Below, piece by piece: positions 12,301-27,800 of a DNA stretch of 64,000 bases; the stretch's first letter is position 1, and every line of letters begins with the position of its first letter. The position numbers were made by a program, and so were the translations under genes. The notes beneath the pieces were generated by a model, which saw only the letters and a list, made by a program, of their open reading frames with translations, was not told the origin of the DNA and searched no databases. The stretch is from Diabrotica undecimpunctata (Eukaryota > Arthropoda > Insecta > Coleoptera > Chrysomelidae), in the NCBI RefSeq assembly GCF_040954645.1, contig NC_092804.1:143849108-143913107 (forward strand), in the 5' to 3' direction.

Positions 12301-15300
12301 TTAAGTATGAGCTGGTGCATTATCGTGATGCAAAAGCCATGAGTTGTTTTTCCACAAATCCGGTCTTTTATTTCAGATTGCTTCACGCAAACGACGTTGG
12401 AACTTGTTGGCAGTACTCTTTATTGACAGTTTGACCTCGTGGCTAAATTTCATGGTATTAAAATGAAAGAACATAATGAGCATATTCTTTCCCATTTGTC
12501 GAGCCTTTTTTGGTCTTGGCGAACCAGAATGCCTCCACTGGGACGATTGAACCGTAGTTTCGTCGTCATATCCATAAACCCATGTTTCGTCATCTGTTAT
12601 AACCCTTTTGAGTAAATCTGGGTCGTCGTTTACGTAGTTTAGTGACTCCTGGGCAACTTCCAAAAATCAACAATTTTGGAACAAATTTTGCTGACACGCG
12701 TTTCATACCCAAAACGTTTGAAAAAATTACATGGCATGAGCCAATTGATACGCCAACTTCATCAGCGACTTCTCTGATTGTGATTTGGAGGACGTTCATA
12801 TCCATTTTTTTCACTTCTTTTACGTTTTCATCGGTTCTTGATGTGCTGGAGCGTCAGGGGCGTTCATCATCTTCAACGTCTTTCACGGCCGTCTTGGAAA
12901 CGCTTATACCACTTTTAAACATTTGTTTTTTCTTAGCATGTTTACCATAGGTCTTTGTTAACATTTCACACAATTTTTTACACTTTATTTAATTTTTTAC
13001 GCAAATTTTAAAACAAATTCTTTGATACATTTTTTTTTTCAAATGGAAATCGCCGAACTCATAAATAACGTCTAACATTAGCGGCTGCCACAGACAAGGT
13101 AAACAATGAATGTAGCTGCAATTTTTTTTATACTTTAGGAGCATGTATACCAACATAATAACAATTTTTTGACGATTGTTTCAACACGTGAAATTAAAAT
13201 ATTCTGGGTATTTTTTTAACACACCCTGTACAACACCAAATATAAAATAAACACACGGTGTGTCAAATTTTGTGTCAAATGAGAAAAAAAAATCAAAAAT
13301 ATACGTATGATTTACATAGTCGTGTAAACTGCTAGTATTCTGCAGCTTAGAAATAAGTTGGTTCATGCGTAATTCTTCTATGCTTCCTTGTATAGGCATA
13401 TTAAGTTCGAATGATTAGCACTTTGAAAAATACTCTAATTAAAACTTTGTACATACCTCATGTAATAATAATTCTAATGAATGTGGAAAGTACGGTAAAC
13501 CCATACAACTTCTGGCTATTTCCCAAGCATGATAGCCCAAGTTTCTTCTTATTAGTTGCCTTAATATTTGGTGTAAATATACTTGACTCTGTAATATAAG
13601 ACAAGAATATATTTAATACTTAAATAAGAAAAGAAAAGACTAACTAAAAGACGTACTAAATTAATAAATTGACGTTATGGAAAAAAAATATAATCAAATA
13701 TTTACTTACAGTTCTTTGTAAAACACATAATGGTAATGAAAATGGTGAATTAGAGTCAGAAGAATAGAGAACTGTATCAGTTTCAGCGCCCAATATGACC
13801 GCATCTTCAAATAATATTGCTAAAATAAAAAATAATAGATTATTTTATAGTGTGCTACTCGTTATAGTACAAACAGATCAAAACATATTATAAATAATGT
13901 CCACCCTAACAATGTTAACTCCATGTATATACCAGGGTATTCAGAAACATTATAAAAAAAAACAACAAATTGTGGGACGTTTTATTTTATAAAAAAAAAA
14001 CAGATAGTCGCAAACATTAACAGGGTATGTTGATGTCTGTAACCAAAATGCCTCTGTTATGTTTCCTGATTTCACCTGAATGTACTCATTTAATTCGGCT
14101 TGAGTTTACAGCTTTACATACAATATTATTACAACAGCTTTACATTAAAAGGTTAAGGCGGCAGTGCAACACAAAGAGGAAAATTAAAAGAGTTAGCAAG
14201 AGGGACCAAAAACGTATAGACATAGTGCAGAAAAAGCCTCAAGATGCTTAAAAGATACAGAATCTTAAAAAAGGAAAATAAATGTCTTGACTAGTACCAC
14301 GTACAATGCAATAAAACTTTTTTAAGAATAGAATAATTAATCATAAAGTGAGCCATCAAAGTGATCACACCAAAAAGGTACTCTTAAGAAAACTCGATAC
14401 TCTGTACCCTTTTCGGAATATTTTGATTTGAAAATTCTGAAGTAACAACCGATGCTCGTATAAAGTAATGAGAAAGTTATTAATTAAAAAAATCACAAGA
14501 AAATTAAAATAAAGACTAAGAACATAAAACAAAATATTGTAAGTGTTCAAAATGTCCTCCGTTTTCATGAATACACAAGTCTATCCTTTTTTCTAAAGAA
14601 TCCATTTATCTTCTAAATGGTTGGAGATCAGCTATGATGTCATTAAAGTGACGTTGACTTCTGTCTTCCAATTATTGACGTAAATTTACCTCTGTATCAT
14701 AGACTTTTTCCTTAATATACTACCAAACCGTGTAGTCCAAAGGGATTAAAATCGCGTGACCGAGGAGGCCAATCCATAGATTCGGAAAATGGATATTGAA
14801 CCAATTAAAGATCTTCGCTCGTTTAGCTTTAACCCTTTTAATATCTCGAATGAGTGATTGTTTAAAAAACCAAGTTACATATCACCATTTAAATTTCCAG
14901 GTAGAATATGATATCCTATTAATTTGTTACTTAAAGTTGTTGCCAAAACATTAAATGAGTATTGGTAATGTGATAATCTTTTGACTCGTGGATTCTCATC
15001 ACAACAGTAGTGTGCATTATGGCAGTTAAAAATACCTTGTCGCTTAAAGTGTCCCTAAAAAGAATGCATTTTAAACAATTTGGATTGAGGGCTGTCATTT
15101 CTTGCAATGTTTCACAAAAATCCATTCTAACCGTTAGATCGTCTGGCAAGAGGTCTTGAACTTGTCTGTAATGATAAGAATATAGCTACTGCCCTTTAAG
15201 TATCCGCCAAGTACTTGAAGAAGACGTATTTGTTTGTCTTGCCATATTCCTTACGCTAACTGTTCAAATTGATTCCAACTGGATCTTGATCAAGTAAATT

Positions 15301-18300
15301 TAAAATAATATTTTCTTTTTTTGTAAATGTGTTCTTTAAATTTCGGAAAAACATCGTTGTGTGGAGAATTATACTCATTATCAGAATAGAAATATTTTAA
15401 ATTGGTAGTTGGCGGCGTGCTATCAACTGTCAGTCTGTCTGATGTAGAAGCTTGACATTGCATGCTATAGTTTGTTGAAGATGTCGGTTTAGACCTAGCT
15501 GAGTTAGCTAGTGAATCAGCGGTGGACCATGTTGGTTGCTTTAGAATCATATTGACAGTCTCTTTCGTTGGTTGTTCGCAGTTGCAATGGATGCAATGCA
15601 GAACATCTCGTGCCTAACATTGTTTTGGCATTGGTCATAAGCTTCTGTATAAACTAACTGTATTTTTGAGTATCTTCATTCGGTGGAAGGTCTTCACACG
15701 AATTGTTTTCGATAATTATTTTAGGAGCATTATCAGAACCAGTCTGTTTAATATTAGACACATAGAAAATATATCTTGAGATGTAAATTTAGCAGTATTC
15801 GTATGGCTGAAATTATTGGATGGTGCACTGATTCGGGTATCCACGTCTGACACTTCCTGGCATAATTTAAATGTTGAAGACCATTGGTGATTGCTATTGA
15901 TAATTGAAGAGCCACAGTTTAAATGCTTCATTGCATTGTCACTTTTGAGTATAGATTTAATTTTATATTATATATTTATATTATATATAATAAGTTTATA
16001 TTATATTTATATATGTGTACTCACCCAAAGGATAAATTCGTAAATGAAATGGTAACATTATTCTTTTTGACATAAAAGTGTGTGTTTTGTCTCCATCTCT
16101 TGGGTACAGAGGAAGCCAAACTCTCATACCATGTGATCCGCAAAACAGCCACAGAGCCTCCGTTAAATGTGCCTATATTATAAAAGTAAATAGGTTACGT
16201 ATTAGTTAAATTTTGTAATTCAAAAATACATAATATAAAGATTTTTCCTTAGCCAATTATTATTATTCATTCTTATTATAAAGATTATATATTTTTAGTT
16301 CAGTAGTTCGTTCACATTAGTTTAGACAGTATTTAAACATAATGCACGTTCTATCTATATAATGATTGATGATGGGGTTCTACATTTTAATCACGTTTTA
16401 AAAAGTTACAAATAATCCGAAATGCTGCTATAAGAATATTTTTATGGAATTTTTTTACTACTTCTATAAAAAGCTTACTCTGTTTGGCAGGCGTAGTACC
16501 TCTCGAATTTAGAAATCAATATTTTAGTTTAGTCCACGCCGCTAATGTTTCAGCTAATAGCAAAATTCAGTCAGCAACCATGTTGGCTACCCATTTCCAA
16601 ACAAAACACTGTGAAAAGATAAGATCAAATCCCTGTTTCTATGAAAAACTAGATCTGAAGCCATTCGAAGAGTACACTTCAAATATCTTTGTTAGAACAA
16701 AAACAAACAGATCACATTTTTAGATATTTTAGTAGAAGTAAATCGAATGGAAAACTTGAATATAGATTACACTGATTACATTAACCTTAACGGATCGTGC
16801 TACCCAAATATGTGATCGTGAAATTTGGGAAAAGAATTGAATTATCTCGAAAAAGCGTTATAACAAAACGGTTATATCCCAAGAGACATCAAGTATCCAA
16901 AAAGAGTTAACCGCAACATCGAACATCGACCAACAAGAACCAAAAGGTAGACTTTTTTAACGTATTTTTAAAATGTTATATATCAAATCGGCAAGACTTA
17001 TTACCTCCGCTGAGGTTCGGCCATTTTACAGTAAAATTGACAACGTTCAAAATTACAACTAAATACATACTGAGACTTCTAAATTAAAAGAAGTTGTGGG
17101 ATGTGATTTGATTCACAATGACTAATGTTTCATCCAAAATTTCAACATCTAACATAGAATATACAGGAGAACTGTTTACGATCTACAAAACAATGGAATA
17201 TATACTGATTGATAAAGTGCTATTTATAAAAATTGCAACAAAAGAATACCAGCGTAATATTCTTATGGATTCCATCGTATATCTGTATTTTTGAAAATGA
17301 AAAAGTTCACGTTGTTGCCAAATCTTCAATTTATAACGTAGAGTTATTATAGAAATATACATAAAAGATTTACACTTAATGTCAGTACAAGAAATTTTAC
17401 AGCAAATATAGAATAAATCCCAACAAAAACTACGAAATGTTAAAACCAGATAATCACAAAATGGAATTACACCTGTAAAAATAGGACAGATCAAACCATA
17501 TTAAACGGATTACGATTAAGACATAAACGCTTAATACACGACTACCGTATTACCAGAAGTGTTAATCCAATGTACTTCAAGTGTAATAAACAAATAGATA
17601 AAACCACGAGCCCACACTCCCTCAAATGCCACATACGCGCGTCTACCGGAAGGTTAAAAGCTGATCTATAAGTAAAATAAATTTCATGCTTTAGACATAC
17701 GTATCTCATTTAAACTTTGATTCTTTATTAGGATTTGATAATTTATTATACAAATATTGTGTTATACATTAAGATAAATATAAAATATTGGAAAAATACC
17801 TTTTCTAATCGTCTTTGTCTAGGAACCCAAACATTCTCCACGCAGCTGGCAAGAACAGTCGGTAATAAACAAGCGTATTTTTCTCCGTTTCTCAATTCCC
17901 TTTGTACTAACAATAGACGGCCGCTAACATTTAATAATATACTTTCATTGACAGAATGCTGACCTCTAACGGTTTCTGTCCTTAACGAAGTCAAAGTTAC
18001 AGATGCTATACAAGCAGGATGTATTGCTAATGCTGAGATGTCAACTACTTGAGATTTTATTACATCCACATCTCCAACTAAAAATTATATCTGTATTAGT
18101 TTTAATTTGGAAAACATTAAATCAAAATAAAACAACGCACAACGCAATTTGTAAGTTCTCATTATACTTGGATGGAAATAAAAATTGTAAACAAACTTTT
18201 CGATAAATAGTTTTGTGTAGTATGGTCTCTCTATCCTTTTAGTGATTAGTCCAGCTAAAACTACATTATAGAAAAACTGATGACTGATTCGGATTCAGCA

Positions 18301-21300
18301 AAAAGTTGTATGGGAGAAAATTATTGAACTTAAAGATTTGACAATGTTAAAAAATCAGATATCCTAAAAGGACTAAAAAGGGGAATAAAACAAAAAAAGA
18401 TAAAAGAACCAAGCTAAAGATCAGAAATAGACGACTTTATTTTTATTTTATTATGTGGCATTAAACAAAACATACAAACCCTTAATTTTCACCTTTCTAT
18501 CAACAACCCCTATTGTTTAGTAGCCATATTAGTATCACAGAGTTAATTGCCATACTCCTCCGAAACGGCTTGACTGATTTTTATGAAATTTTCTATGTAT
18601 ATTAGGTAAGTCTGATAATCGGTCATAATCTATTTTTCATACCCATAAGGGATAAGAGTGGTTCAACCCAAACATTTTTTTTTATTTTGTTCACAAATTG
18701 TTTTATTTTTTTATGATGTGGCTTTAAGAAATACAATAGCCCTTAATTTTCACCCTTCTATTACTAAACCCTATTTGTTAATAGCAATATTAGTGTCACG
18801 GGTTAGTTGCCATACTCCTCCGAAACTATATTTATATTCGTTAGGTGTAAGAATCAGCCTTGATCTATTTTTCATACCCTAAGGGGTAAGGGTGGTTCAT
18901 CCCAAATATTAATATACCTTTTTCAATATCATATTCTATAAAATAACCTTTAAAATCCCGTTTCCTACCCCAGCTATGTTATATTAATTACATCTACATA
19001 AAAAACCAGGATAATGTTTTTTTTTTATTAATTATAATGTTTCGTAAAACAAATCAGACACAAAAGTTAATATTATATCTTTTGCAACACTCAAAATAAA
19101 CTTTAAATTATATTTTTTTTAATTTACTGACTGATTCTTAGACTTAACCGACAAAAGACCTTATGATACGTATTAATTTTGTAGCCATACGTCATTGCAC
19201 AGAGATATAACAAATGTGTAGTAATTCAAAACAAACCTATATTGAATACAGACAAAGTTATACAAACCTATATATAAAATATTGAGTTTAATAGTCCAAA
19301 AATAAGGATTAACTCGTTTAAGTGATGATGTCAATGCTTACCATTATCATTTAATTGCAACTGCCATATGCATACTTGAGCATTAGATCCTAGAGTAATC
19401 AGTTGATCTTGTAAGATGTTTATGAGCAATATGGGGGCAGGTACTCGAACTATTCTCGCAAATTTATTGTCTAATTTTGATTCGCGTGGATAAAACCGTA
19501 GTTCTTCTCCGTTATCTAAAATACTATAACAACCCATAACCATATATTCCCGCCACCAAAGTAATCCACCAGCAATAATAAAATCTTTTTCCTGTGTTTC
19601 GTTGCCGAATAACTTCCATCTTCTTGATATGACAGAATAATGAGCTAATCCCGTTCTTCCTGAAAAATAAAAAATACTTTTAATAATAATTTCTTGAAGA
19701 TTATTTTTATCAAGATTAGGTATTATAAAAATATAGTATATATTGTTTATTCTGAGGTTTAATGTGTAATGTAAAGAAACTGGGTTTTCATAGGTGCTCC
19801 TACTGTGTAAGAAATATTGTGATTTGAAGAAATCTAGTACATTTTACATTCATTTAACAAATTGGAATAAATTTAGAATTCATTGTGTGAATATGTTTCT
19901 TAATTTTCATATAACAACTTAAAATTGATAAGAATCTAAATTTTCTCAATAATAATGTACAAGCTCCAGCATGAGTTACCTGGCAAGACGAGAAGATATA
20001 GAACTACAGCCATTTAAATTATATATCCTAATGTTTTTATTCAATTTATTTACAGCTATGGAAATGTACAACCGCTCAATCAAGTTTATGTATGAGATGT
20101 TGTAACCAATAAAAACCTGATAATTATTATATCAGAAAATATCAGTTCTCCGAAATATGTGCAAAAGAAAACTAAAAAATCAAAAGTTGGATTGTTACCA
20201 TATTCAATGAAGACGTGGCTGGAATTATTGGCAAGCAAAGGTAAAGAAAAAGTATTATAGTAATTTTAAGCATTACATAACAAAAAGTAGGATAGCTTGG
20301 ATGTATTTAAAATAAAAAACAGCTATTTTGCCCAAAAAATATGATGGCTAGAAAATATTACACTCTCAACCGGAATGAACGTGTAAAGAGAAGCAATCAA
20401 ACATTAATTTCACAGACGTCTAGTAAATACATTTTTATTTTATCTTTACCATTTAATTTAAAATGAAGATTTCAACATTTAATTTTATAATTAATTAATT
20501 ATTTCCGTCCTCTTTCAATGGGTATAAATGTTAACTCATCTGCCCATGCAATAATTCTCCGTCTGTCCATAATTTTAATATTTAAAAACCTTTGTGTAGT
20601 AAGCACTTCATTTGTTCATAAGTTACAAATCCAACATTACCTGCTATAGCAATACTGAGACCTTCTGCATCGATGGCTGAGTATCTGATAGGCCAGTTAG
20701 TAGAATAATACGTGGATGGAACAGGAATGACAAGCCACTGACGTCCCTCAGCTAGTGTTGTAGAAAGAGAGAAACTGTTATCACCAAACAAGTCTTCCTT
20801 CTTTGATCTTCCCGAAAAAACCCTGATGAATGTATTGGCTGAATTGACATACAGTTTATCTTCACCTTGAAGGTAGAGATGACTTTGATGGCTCTATAAA
20901 AATAAACCAAACTTGATGGTATCTCCTTGGTGATGAGTGATGTCACTCACTAATTGCATTATTATATATGATATGATTAATAATTTCTGAGAAAAAATGG
21001 TTTTATAGTAATACGAAAGTACCGATAAAGTTTTATTAGAGCATTATGGGCAAGCACTTTACAAACGCAGAGCGAGAAAATAATATAAAAGGTTAAATTT
21101 AATACAATATAAATGATTCTAATATGAACCCTCAAATACCTAGTAAATAACTAAGATGTTAACTTACCATGCAAGGATTAATCGCCAAGGCACTTTTAAC
21201 AAAATCGAGCTGAATTAAACTGGTCGGGTTAGTGACATTGCCCTCAGAATCTTTATTTCCAGAATGCTTCCTTACCATCCACAACTGATAACCTTCTGTA

Positions 21301-24300
21301 GAAAATTCCATGCAAGCAACTTGTAAAGGGTTGCTTCTCTCTAAGTCAATATTTAAACCATAATCCCACCCTAAAGAACACATCAAAAGTGCTCCAAAAG
21401 TTGACCACATGGCTATACCGCCTTTTGACCAAGATGCAACTAAGGCACAACCGTCGGGTGTCCAAAGGACCCTTTCAACAGCACCTAAAATGTTTTAAAT
21501 TGTTTTTATGTAATATTCAATAACTGTCAATGATGATAATGATTCAATATTGTATTCTTTCTATTCCGAACTGATCTTCATATTTTTATACAGTATGTTG
21601 TGAAGTACTAAATATATTATTTTCAGATTTGTTCTGTGTCATAAATTTCTCTTTACTTTATTAGTCTTAGGATTTCTGGATCTATATATTTTGTCTGGTC
21701 TGAAACACTTGTTACTTTTGAATTGCCTAATGGCCAGTTTTATTTCTTAAGGTTTTTTTCCTGGGAGCCATCTGTTCTGCACTGGTCGTACTTCAACCAA
21801 TTGGCTTATTGTACATCTCTATTTGACTATTATACAAATCTTCAGGACCCCAGCAGACCTGCTAGATAAATCTTTTACGTGGTTCTGGTATATCAAAGAC
21901 ATTTGTATCAAGGCTAGTCGCAGAGCAATACTAAGTTCTGTGAAAGCTGCCGTACTGTGCCGAAGATTCACCTCTTCTGAGCCATCTCTTTTTGCTTCCT
22001 GTTCATTCTATTTCCACGAGTTAGAACGATATATTATCAAGCAGAAAACTACGCCCATACCGTACCTAGGCCCAATCTCACAGAGTTCGCCAGTTCTCTG
22101 GGATATCGCTCAGGCAAAACTTTTCCCCTTGTACCATTCGTCATGTCAGCACGATGGTTTTACACCTCGGGATTGGGGAGCGCATTAGTCGCAGAACATA
22201 TATCACCATATACTGTCAGTTGTGGTGCAGCTCACGGGTGATTTACTGATTGAGCATGGCGCAGATATGTATGTGTATTTTGTGTTTAGGAGTATGTGTA
22301 GGCGTGTTTTTATATGTGATTATGAGTCTTTACAATCAACGAATTTACTGTTAATGGTCTAGTTGCAGCAACGATGTCATGGTTTCAGTTTCAGTTGTTT
22401 ATTTGGTTATCATTATTCACATCTGCGTTATGGTTCTACATACTCATAGAATGTTCTTTATTAATTTGAATGCACCGTGTTTGAGATGAAAACCTCTGTA
22501 CTCAGTCTGTCCTGCGTGCTGGTGAGCTCAGACAGGCTGTTAGTGTAATATGCTCCCATTACTTCCTATCGCCGTTAAATAATGTTTATAATTTATCCTC
22601 TTCTTCATTAACTCTTCCGTGTTGTGGATTAATTTCCCCTTTATGTATACCAGTGAGAATTGTGAGTATTTATGGCTGTTATATGTAATTTCTTCAACTA
22701 TTCCGTACATACTAAAGTAATCATATTTGCTCTAATAGCCTGTTATTTCTATGCATTTGCATTCATATATTTTTGCCCCTGTCTCCTTTATTTTATATCT
22801 AATATATCTACTGAATCGCTTATTTTCTGTCAGATTCCGTTCCTTGTTCTTTCTTCTTTCGTTAGCTTTTGTCGTCATAAAAAAATTAATCAAAATAAAA
22901 TACAATAAAGTAAAATAAATTAAGACAAAATAAATTAAAATAAAATACAATAAACTAAATTAAAATCAAACAAAGTAAATATAATAAAATAAATTAAATT
23001 AAAATAAAATACAAAAAAATGAATTACTCCTCAGTCAATCCAGGAGTGACACATCTCGTTTTTGTAGGTTAATACTTATCGGACCGTTCTCGTATATTTT
23101 TCGGATCGTAATTAGACATAAATGAAAATATTTTGACATAATAAATCATCATTGCTCAAGGCTTGTTATTGTGGGCTTATAATACTAATAATACTAATAA
23201 ACTAGAATAATTAAACTTACCTGGATCACCAGGATAATCTTTACTGCTAAGAACACAAGTATGTGATATCTCTAAACCACCTGTACTTTCATCAATAGTA
23301 TAAACAACACATTCCGAATTCAAACGACCAAAAGTTATTAGCCTAAACTTATGATTAATATTTGTACACGTAGCATCATCCATTCCCTGAGCCCAAATGC
23401 CCTGAACTTGATTTGGATCGAATTTCAAAGAGGGCGCTGTCAAGAATGCCGCTCTTCCATCGTTCAGAACTATTGAAAAACCACCCACTAGAGGCGAGTA
23501 TTCAATGTCGGTGATATAAATGTTTTCCTCGACTATCGGTACCGCTCTAGCAACTTGTTGGTTAATACAGAATGGTATCCTTCTTAAATCTAATGCATAA
23601 TCTCTGTTTTGTGTTCCATCCCATCGATACCTCAGAACGTGGTTATTTGTTGTCGATAACATTATTTCCATCATTGTGATACACACAACGCCAGTAATTT
23701 TTCCATCCCATACCGTAATTTCTTCGCTCTAAAATACATGAAAACAAAATCTTACGAATGCTAGAAGTCTGAAGTATTCTAAAAAAGCATTTTTCATTTT
23801 GGTGTTCTGTATACAGTTGGCACTTATTGTACAGTTTACGTGTACTTACTAATTTTCACTAAATGAAATAGGCATAAGCAGGAACTACTGTATATGAAAC
23901 AATTCTTACCAAAATTAATTTTAAAGGTGGTATTGTTTCTTTTATAAATAATTCGGCACTATCTCTTCGAAGATTTACGAGGGGTGAATCAGTTTGGTGA
24001 TAGAGGCCTTTATGATCAGGTGGAACTTCTATTTTGTAAAAAAGTAGATGACCCTCTGAAGTCTAAAACCAAAGAATGAGTTAAAGGTAAAATATTTTAA
24101 ATAAGAAGATATGGCAAACTCTTTGCCACACTACCTAAAGTTAAATTTAGGTATATACATTAACAATAATTATTTATTAAACTATTACTTAACCTGCAGG
24201 CAATTTTATGATTTTTAAAGACCATCAGGATCATTGGGAAATATGGTATTGCCACTCTTTAAAAAATACAAAATTTCAGATTACGAGCAATTACTTAAAG

Positions 24301-24307
24301 ATTTAAG

Positions 24308-24363
<56 letters not shown>

Positions 24364-24803
24364 GTAAAAGATATCGGCATAGCTCGCAATAAAGAAAAAA
24401 AATATAATAAAATATGTGTATAAGATGGAAGGAAATACGTATATACGTATTTCTGACTATTGGTCGTCTTCAGTACGGTGCAGCCAAGTTAGAAAAGGAG
24501 CATATTAACTTGGGAAAGGATCAGTACAGGAGCAACTTGTGGCAATAATGTTAGAAGACTCTGAGGTTTCCAGAGCAACAACCAACACATCCACGGAAGA
24601 AGCTAAGCTACCTGAGGAAAGGAATGCCAAACGTTTAGAACGTTTCAAACAACAAGAAAAAAGGTTAATGCGAGTTAATAGTAAAATAAAGGTAAAAGAT
24701 ATCGGCATAGCTCGCAACAAAGAAAAAAAATATAATAAAATATCTATACACATATTTTATTATATTTTTTTTCTTTGTTGCGAGCTATGCCGATATCTTT
24801 TAC

Positions 24804-24875
<72 letters not shown>

Positions 24876-27800
24876 ATGATATGTAAAATCGAGAAAAATA
24901 TTGGTTTGTTTAAAAATATTTCAAAGTTCAAAAACATTAAAATAATTCAGATAAGTAGGATAATATCCAACAAACATTTCGGAGAAGGAAAGTTATTAAA
25001 TCCTTGGATTTCCTGTACTAAACAAAGTGTAAGCTTTGCATTTATTTCTTTGTTATACTTGAGTGACCCGCATAAGTTTAAGTGAAAGCCACAGACAATT
25101 GAACGGGGTTTTTTCAAAATACATTAATGCAGTGATTAAAGACAATAGAAGGGATTATAGAAAGTGGTTTTTGTTAGTTTTTAAGAATTATAGAAAAATA
25201 TTATTTGTAAATAAGTTTTAGGAAATTTATAAGTATAGGTAAAAATTTGTTTGTTATCGAAATGAAAATATGGGGGAATTGTGACGAGTTGTGATTGGCG
25301 GAGATTGAAAAAGGCGGGATAAGTCTGTAGGAAAAAGTTTAGCGAGATTGAGGAGAGAGAAAAGATATAAGCAGTTGGTTTCCAAGTCTGTGAGAGGAAC
25401 GGAGATTGTTTCTCTGGCGGTTCCTGAAATGTAGCAAGCAGTAGTGTTGAATGTTAGTGAGTTTTTGTGGAGTTAGTGTATCTGACAGAAGCTGAAGCAG
25501 CAAAATATTGTAAGTCATATTTCTCTACTTATATTCCAAGAGTCACTGTTCAGGCCAACGAGAGATTCAGTTTATCGTAAAGAGAAGATATTCCAAGAGT
25601 CATTTTTCACTCGGGCCAACGAGAGATTCAGTTTATCGAGAGGAGAAAAGGCTATCATAATTTGAATGATTTGTGCTTTTGAAGGAGATCATTAAGGACG
25701 ATATACTTGCAACAATCTGTGTAAGATTGCTGATTACATAGGGAGCGGTTGAGAGGAGATAATATAGTCTACAAGGAACAAGGATTTGGACCACTCATCA
25801 TCAGAGAGAGATATTTTGTTTTCTGCAGTTTTTTTCTTTTATTGATAACACAATTTTTACACTTAATTTAGAAAGGATATAAATATTTTGATTAGGAGAG
25901 TTAGAATAGTTCGGAATTTTGAGATTTCAATTAATATTGTTTGTACCATTAAATTTGATTGTTCACGTACGTAGAACAAAATTTTTGAGAATCATTATAT
26001 GAGATTTGTTTATTGAAAACTTTTGAGTGTGAATTATTTCATTATTTTTATTTCAATATATAGTGTTAGATCATATGTGTTTTTTATTATTCCGGTATTC
26101 TCTGGACCCTACCTTTCACATGTAATAGCATAGATATTGAAGCACGAATTTAACCCTGAGATAAAAGAATTAAAAATTGTGATAGAGTCATAATCATATC
26201 ATTTAAATAATTTTAATTAATCAAAAAAATTAATTAGCTAATTATTGCTTGGCGCACCAAGACTATAAATATCACAATAACTGGCTTCCAAAACGTGGGG
26301 CTTGAAAATATCGCAGCTTTACATTTGAAGGAAGGGAAAGAGATCTGGAATAAGTACAGGTGATCCAGAGAGAAAAACATATAACATTGAGGGAATTTGA
26401 ATTTGAAAGTATTTTGACAATTTTTTGATATTTACTGCTATTGAATTATTTGATTTTATATTATTTACCAATCGTACATTTGATATTTATTTTGAATTAT
26501 TTGAATTTTACTGATTGCATATTTGATATTTGTCGTGAAAATTTAATACATTTGGGGAGAAATATTGTCGTGTTCTGAAACATATAGAGTGTTGTAAAAT
26601 TTCACATTTGGTGGGACGAAAACAATAACAAAAAGTAACAACATGTCTGTCACAAGGAGACAAAGTAAAATGCAGGAAAGGAAGGAGGATAACAGAGAAG
26701 ATGAAACAATTTTGAAAGAAGTATCGGATAATGAAGGAAATGTGACAATAGTTGAGGAGAGAAAAGAACTATCAGGAATAGATAAAATATTACAACTAAT
26801 GCAACTCCAGTCACAAAAAATGGAAGAAACAAAACAAACAATAGAAAAAAACCAAAATGAAACATCACAAAAAATGGATGAAACAAAACAAACAATGGAA
26901 GAAAACCAACGGGAAACAAGGCAAGCAATAGAACTAAATAACAGGAATATAGAGCAGCGTTTGGAAAACTATGAACAGGAAATTAAAGGATGTGTTGAGG
27001 GGATAAAGAAAGAACTAATACAACAGATAGAAGAAATAACCCTAAAGAATGCAAAACAAGAGACAGAGATTAAAGATATCCAAGATACAATGAAGGAGAT
27101 ACGAAATTTCCAGAAAAAGGAAATAGAACAGTTGGAAGAAAAATTTGAAATGGCGCTACAAGAAGACAAGAAAGAAATAGAAAAACAAATTGAGGATATC
27201 AGAAAACAACGAGAGATGGGAGACAGGAGAGAAGTACTCATCCAAAGTCCGGGTGACATAAAAATACAGTTTGGCGGGGATATTCGGAAAACACACCCAG
27301 TACCGTTTGTCAAAAATTTGAAAACCAAATTACAACATATTAGATATTTTGACGATTGCAAAGAAACAATTAGAAACCATTTGAAAGAAGGAGCAGCGTT
27401 ATGGTATGAAAGCAAGGAAGATGAGTTTGAAAATTGGACAGATTTTGAAAATAAATTTCTCAACTATTTCTGGGGGAAAAATAAACAGAGAGAAATCAAC
27501 CAAGAGCTACAGAATGGAAAATATCACGAAAAAATGGGAATATCTGAAGAAAGATATGCTTTGCAGATATATAACAATTCAAAATATCTAGAATACAAAT
27601 ATTCTACCGAACAGCTGGTAGAAATGATCAGCAGACATTTTGAGGAAACGTTGGAAGATCACGTGATTTTGAGAAACTATCAAGATATTGATAGTTTGTG
27701 CCAATTCCTTCAATTAAAAGAAGCGAAAAGAAAAGAAATGAGAAATAGAAGACAACATGACCAATATAATGGACCGGAAAGAAGGTATTCATCAAATTAT

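Noticed and set aside
14027..14251. Plus frame with a basic C-terminal half
   Set aside because: No family resemblance and no supporting splice or element context.
17735..17962. Plus frame of 75 codons
   Set aside because: Antisense of Ric1 exon 8.
21823..22188. Plus frame of 121 codons in a Ric1 intron
   Set aside because: No recognised domain, no flanking splice or gene signals; looks like degraded repeat sequence.
24539..24886. Plus frame of 115 codons ending in an Ile-Tyr run
   Set aside because: Its second half is the 52-bp palindrome and the TA array. Only the first part could be real element coding sequence and it is unidentified.
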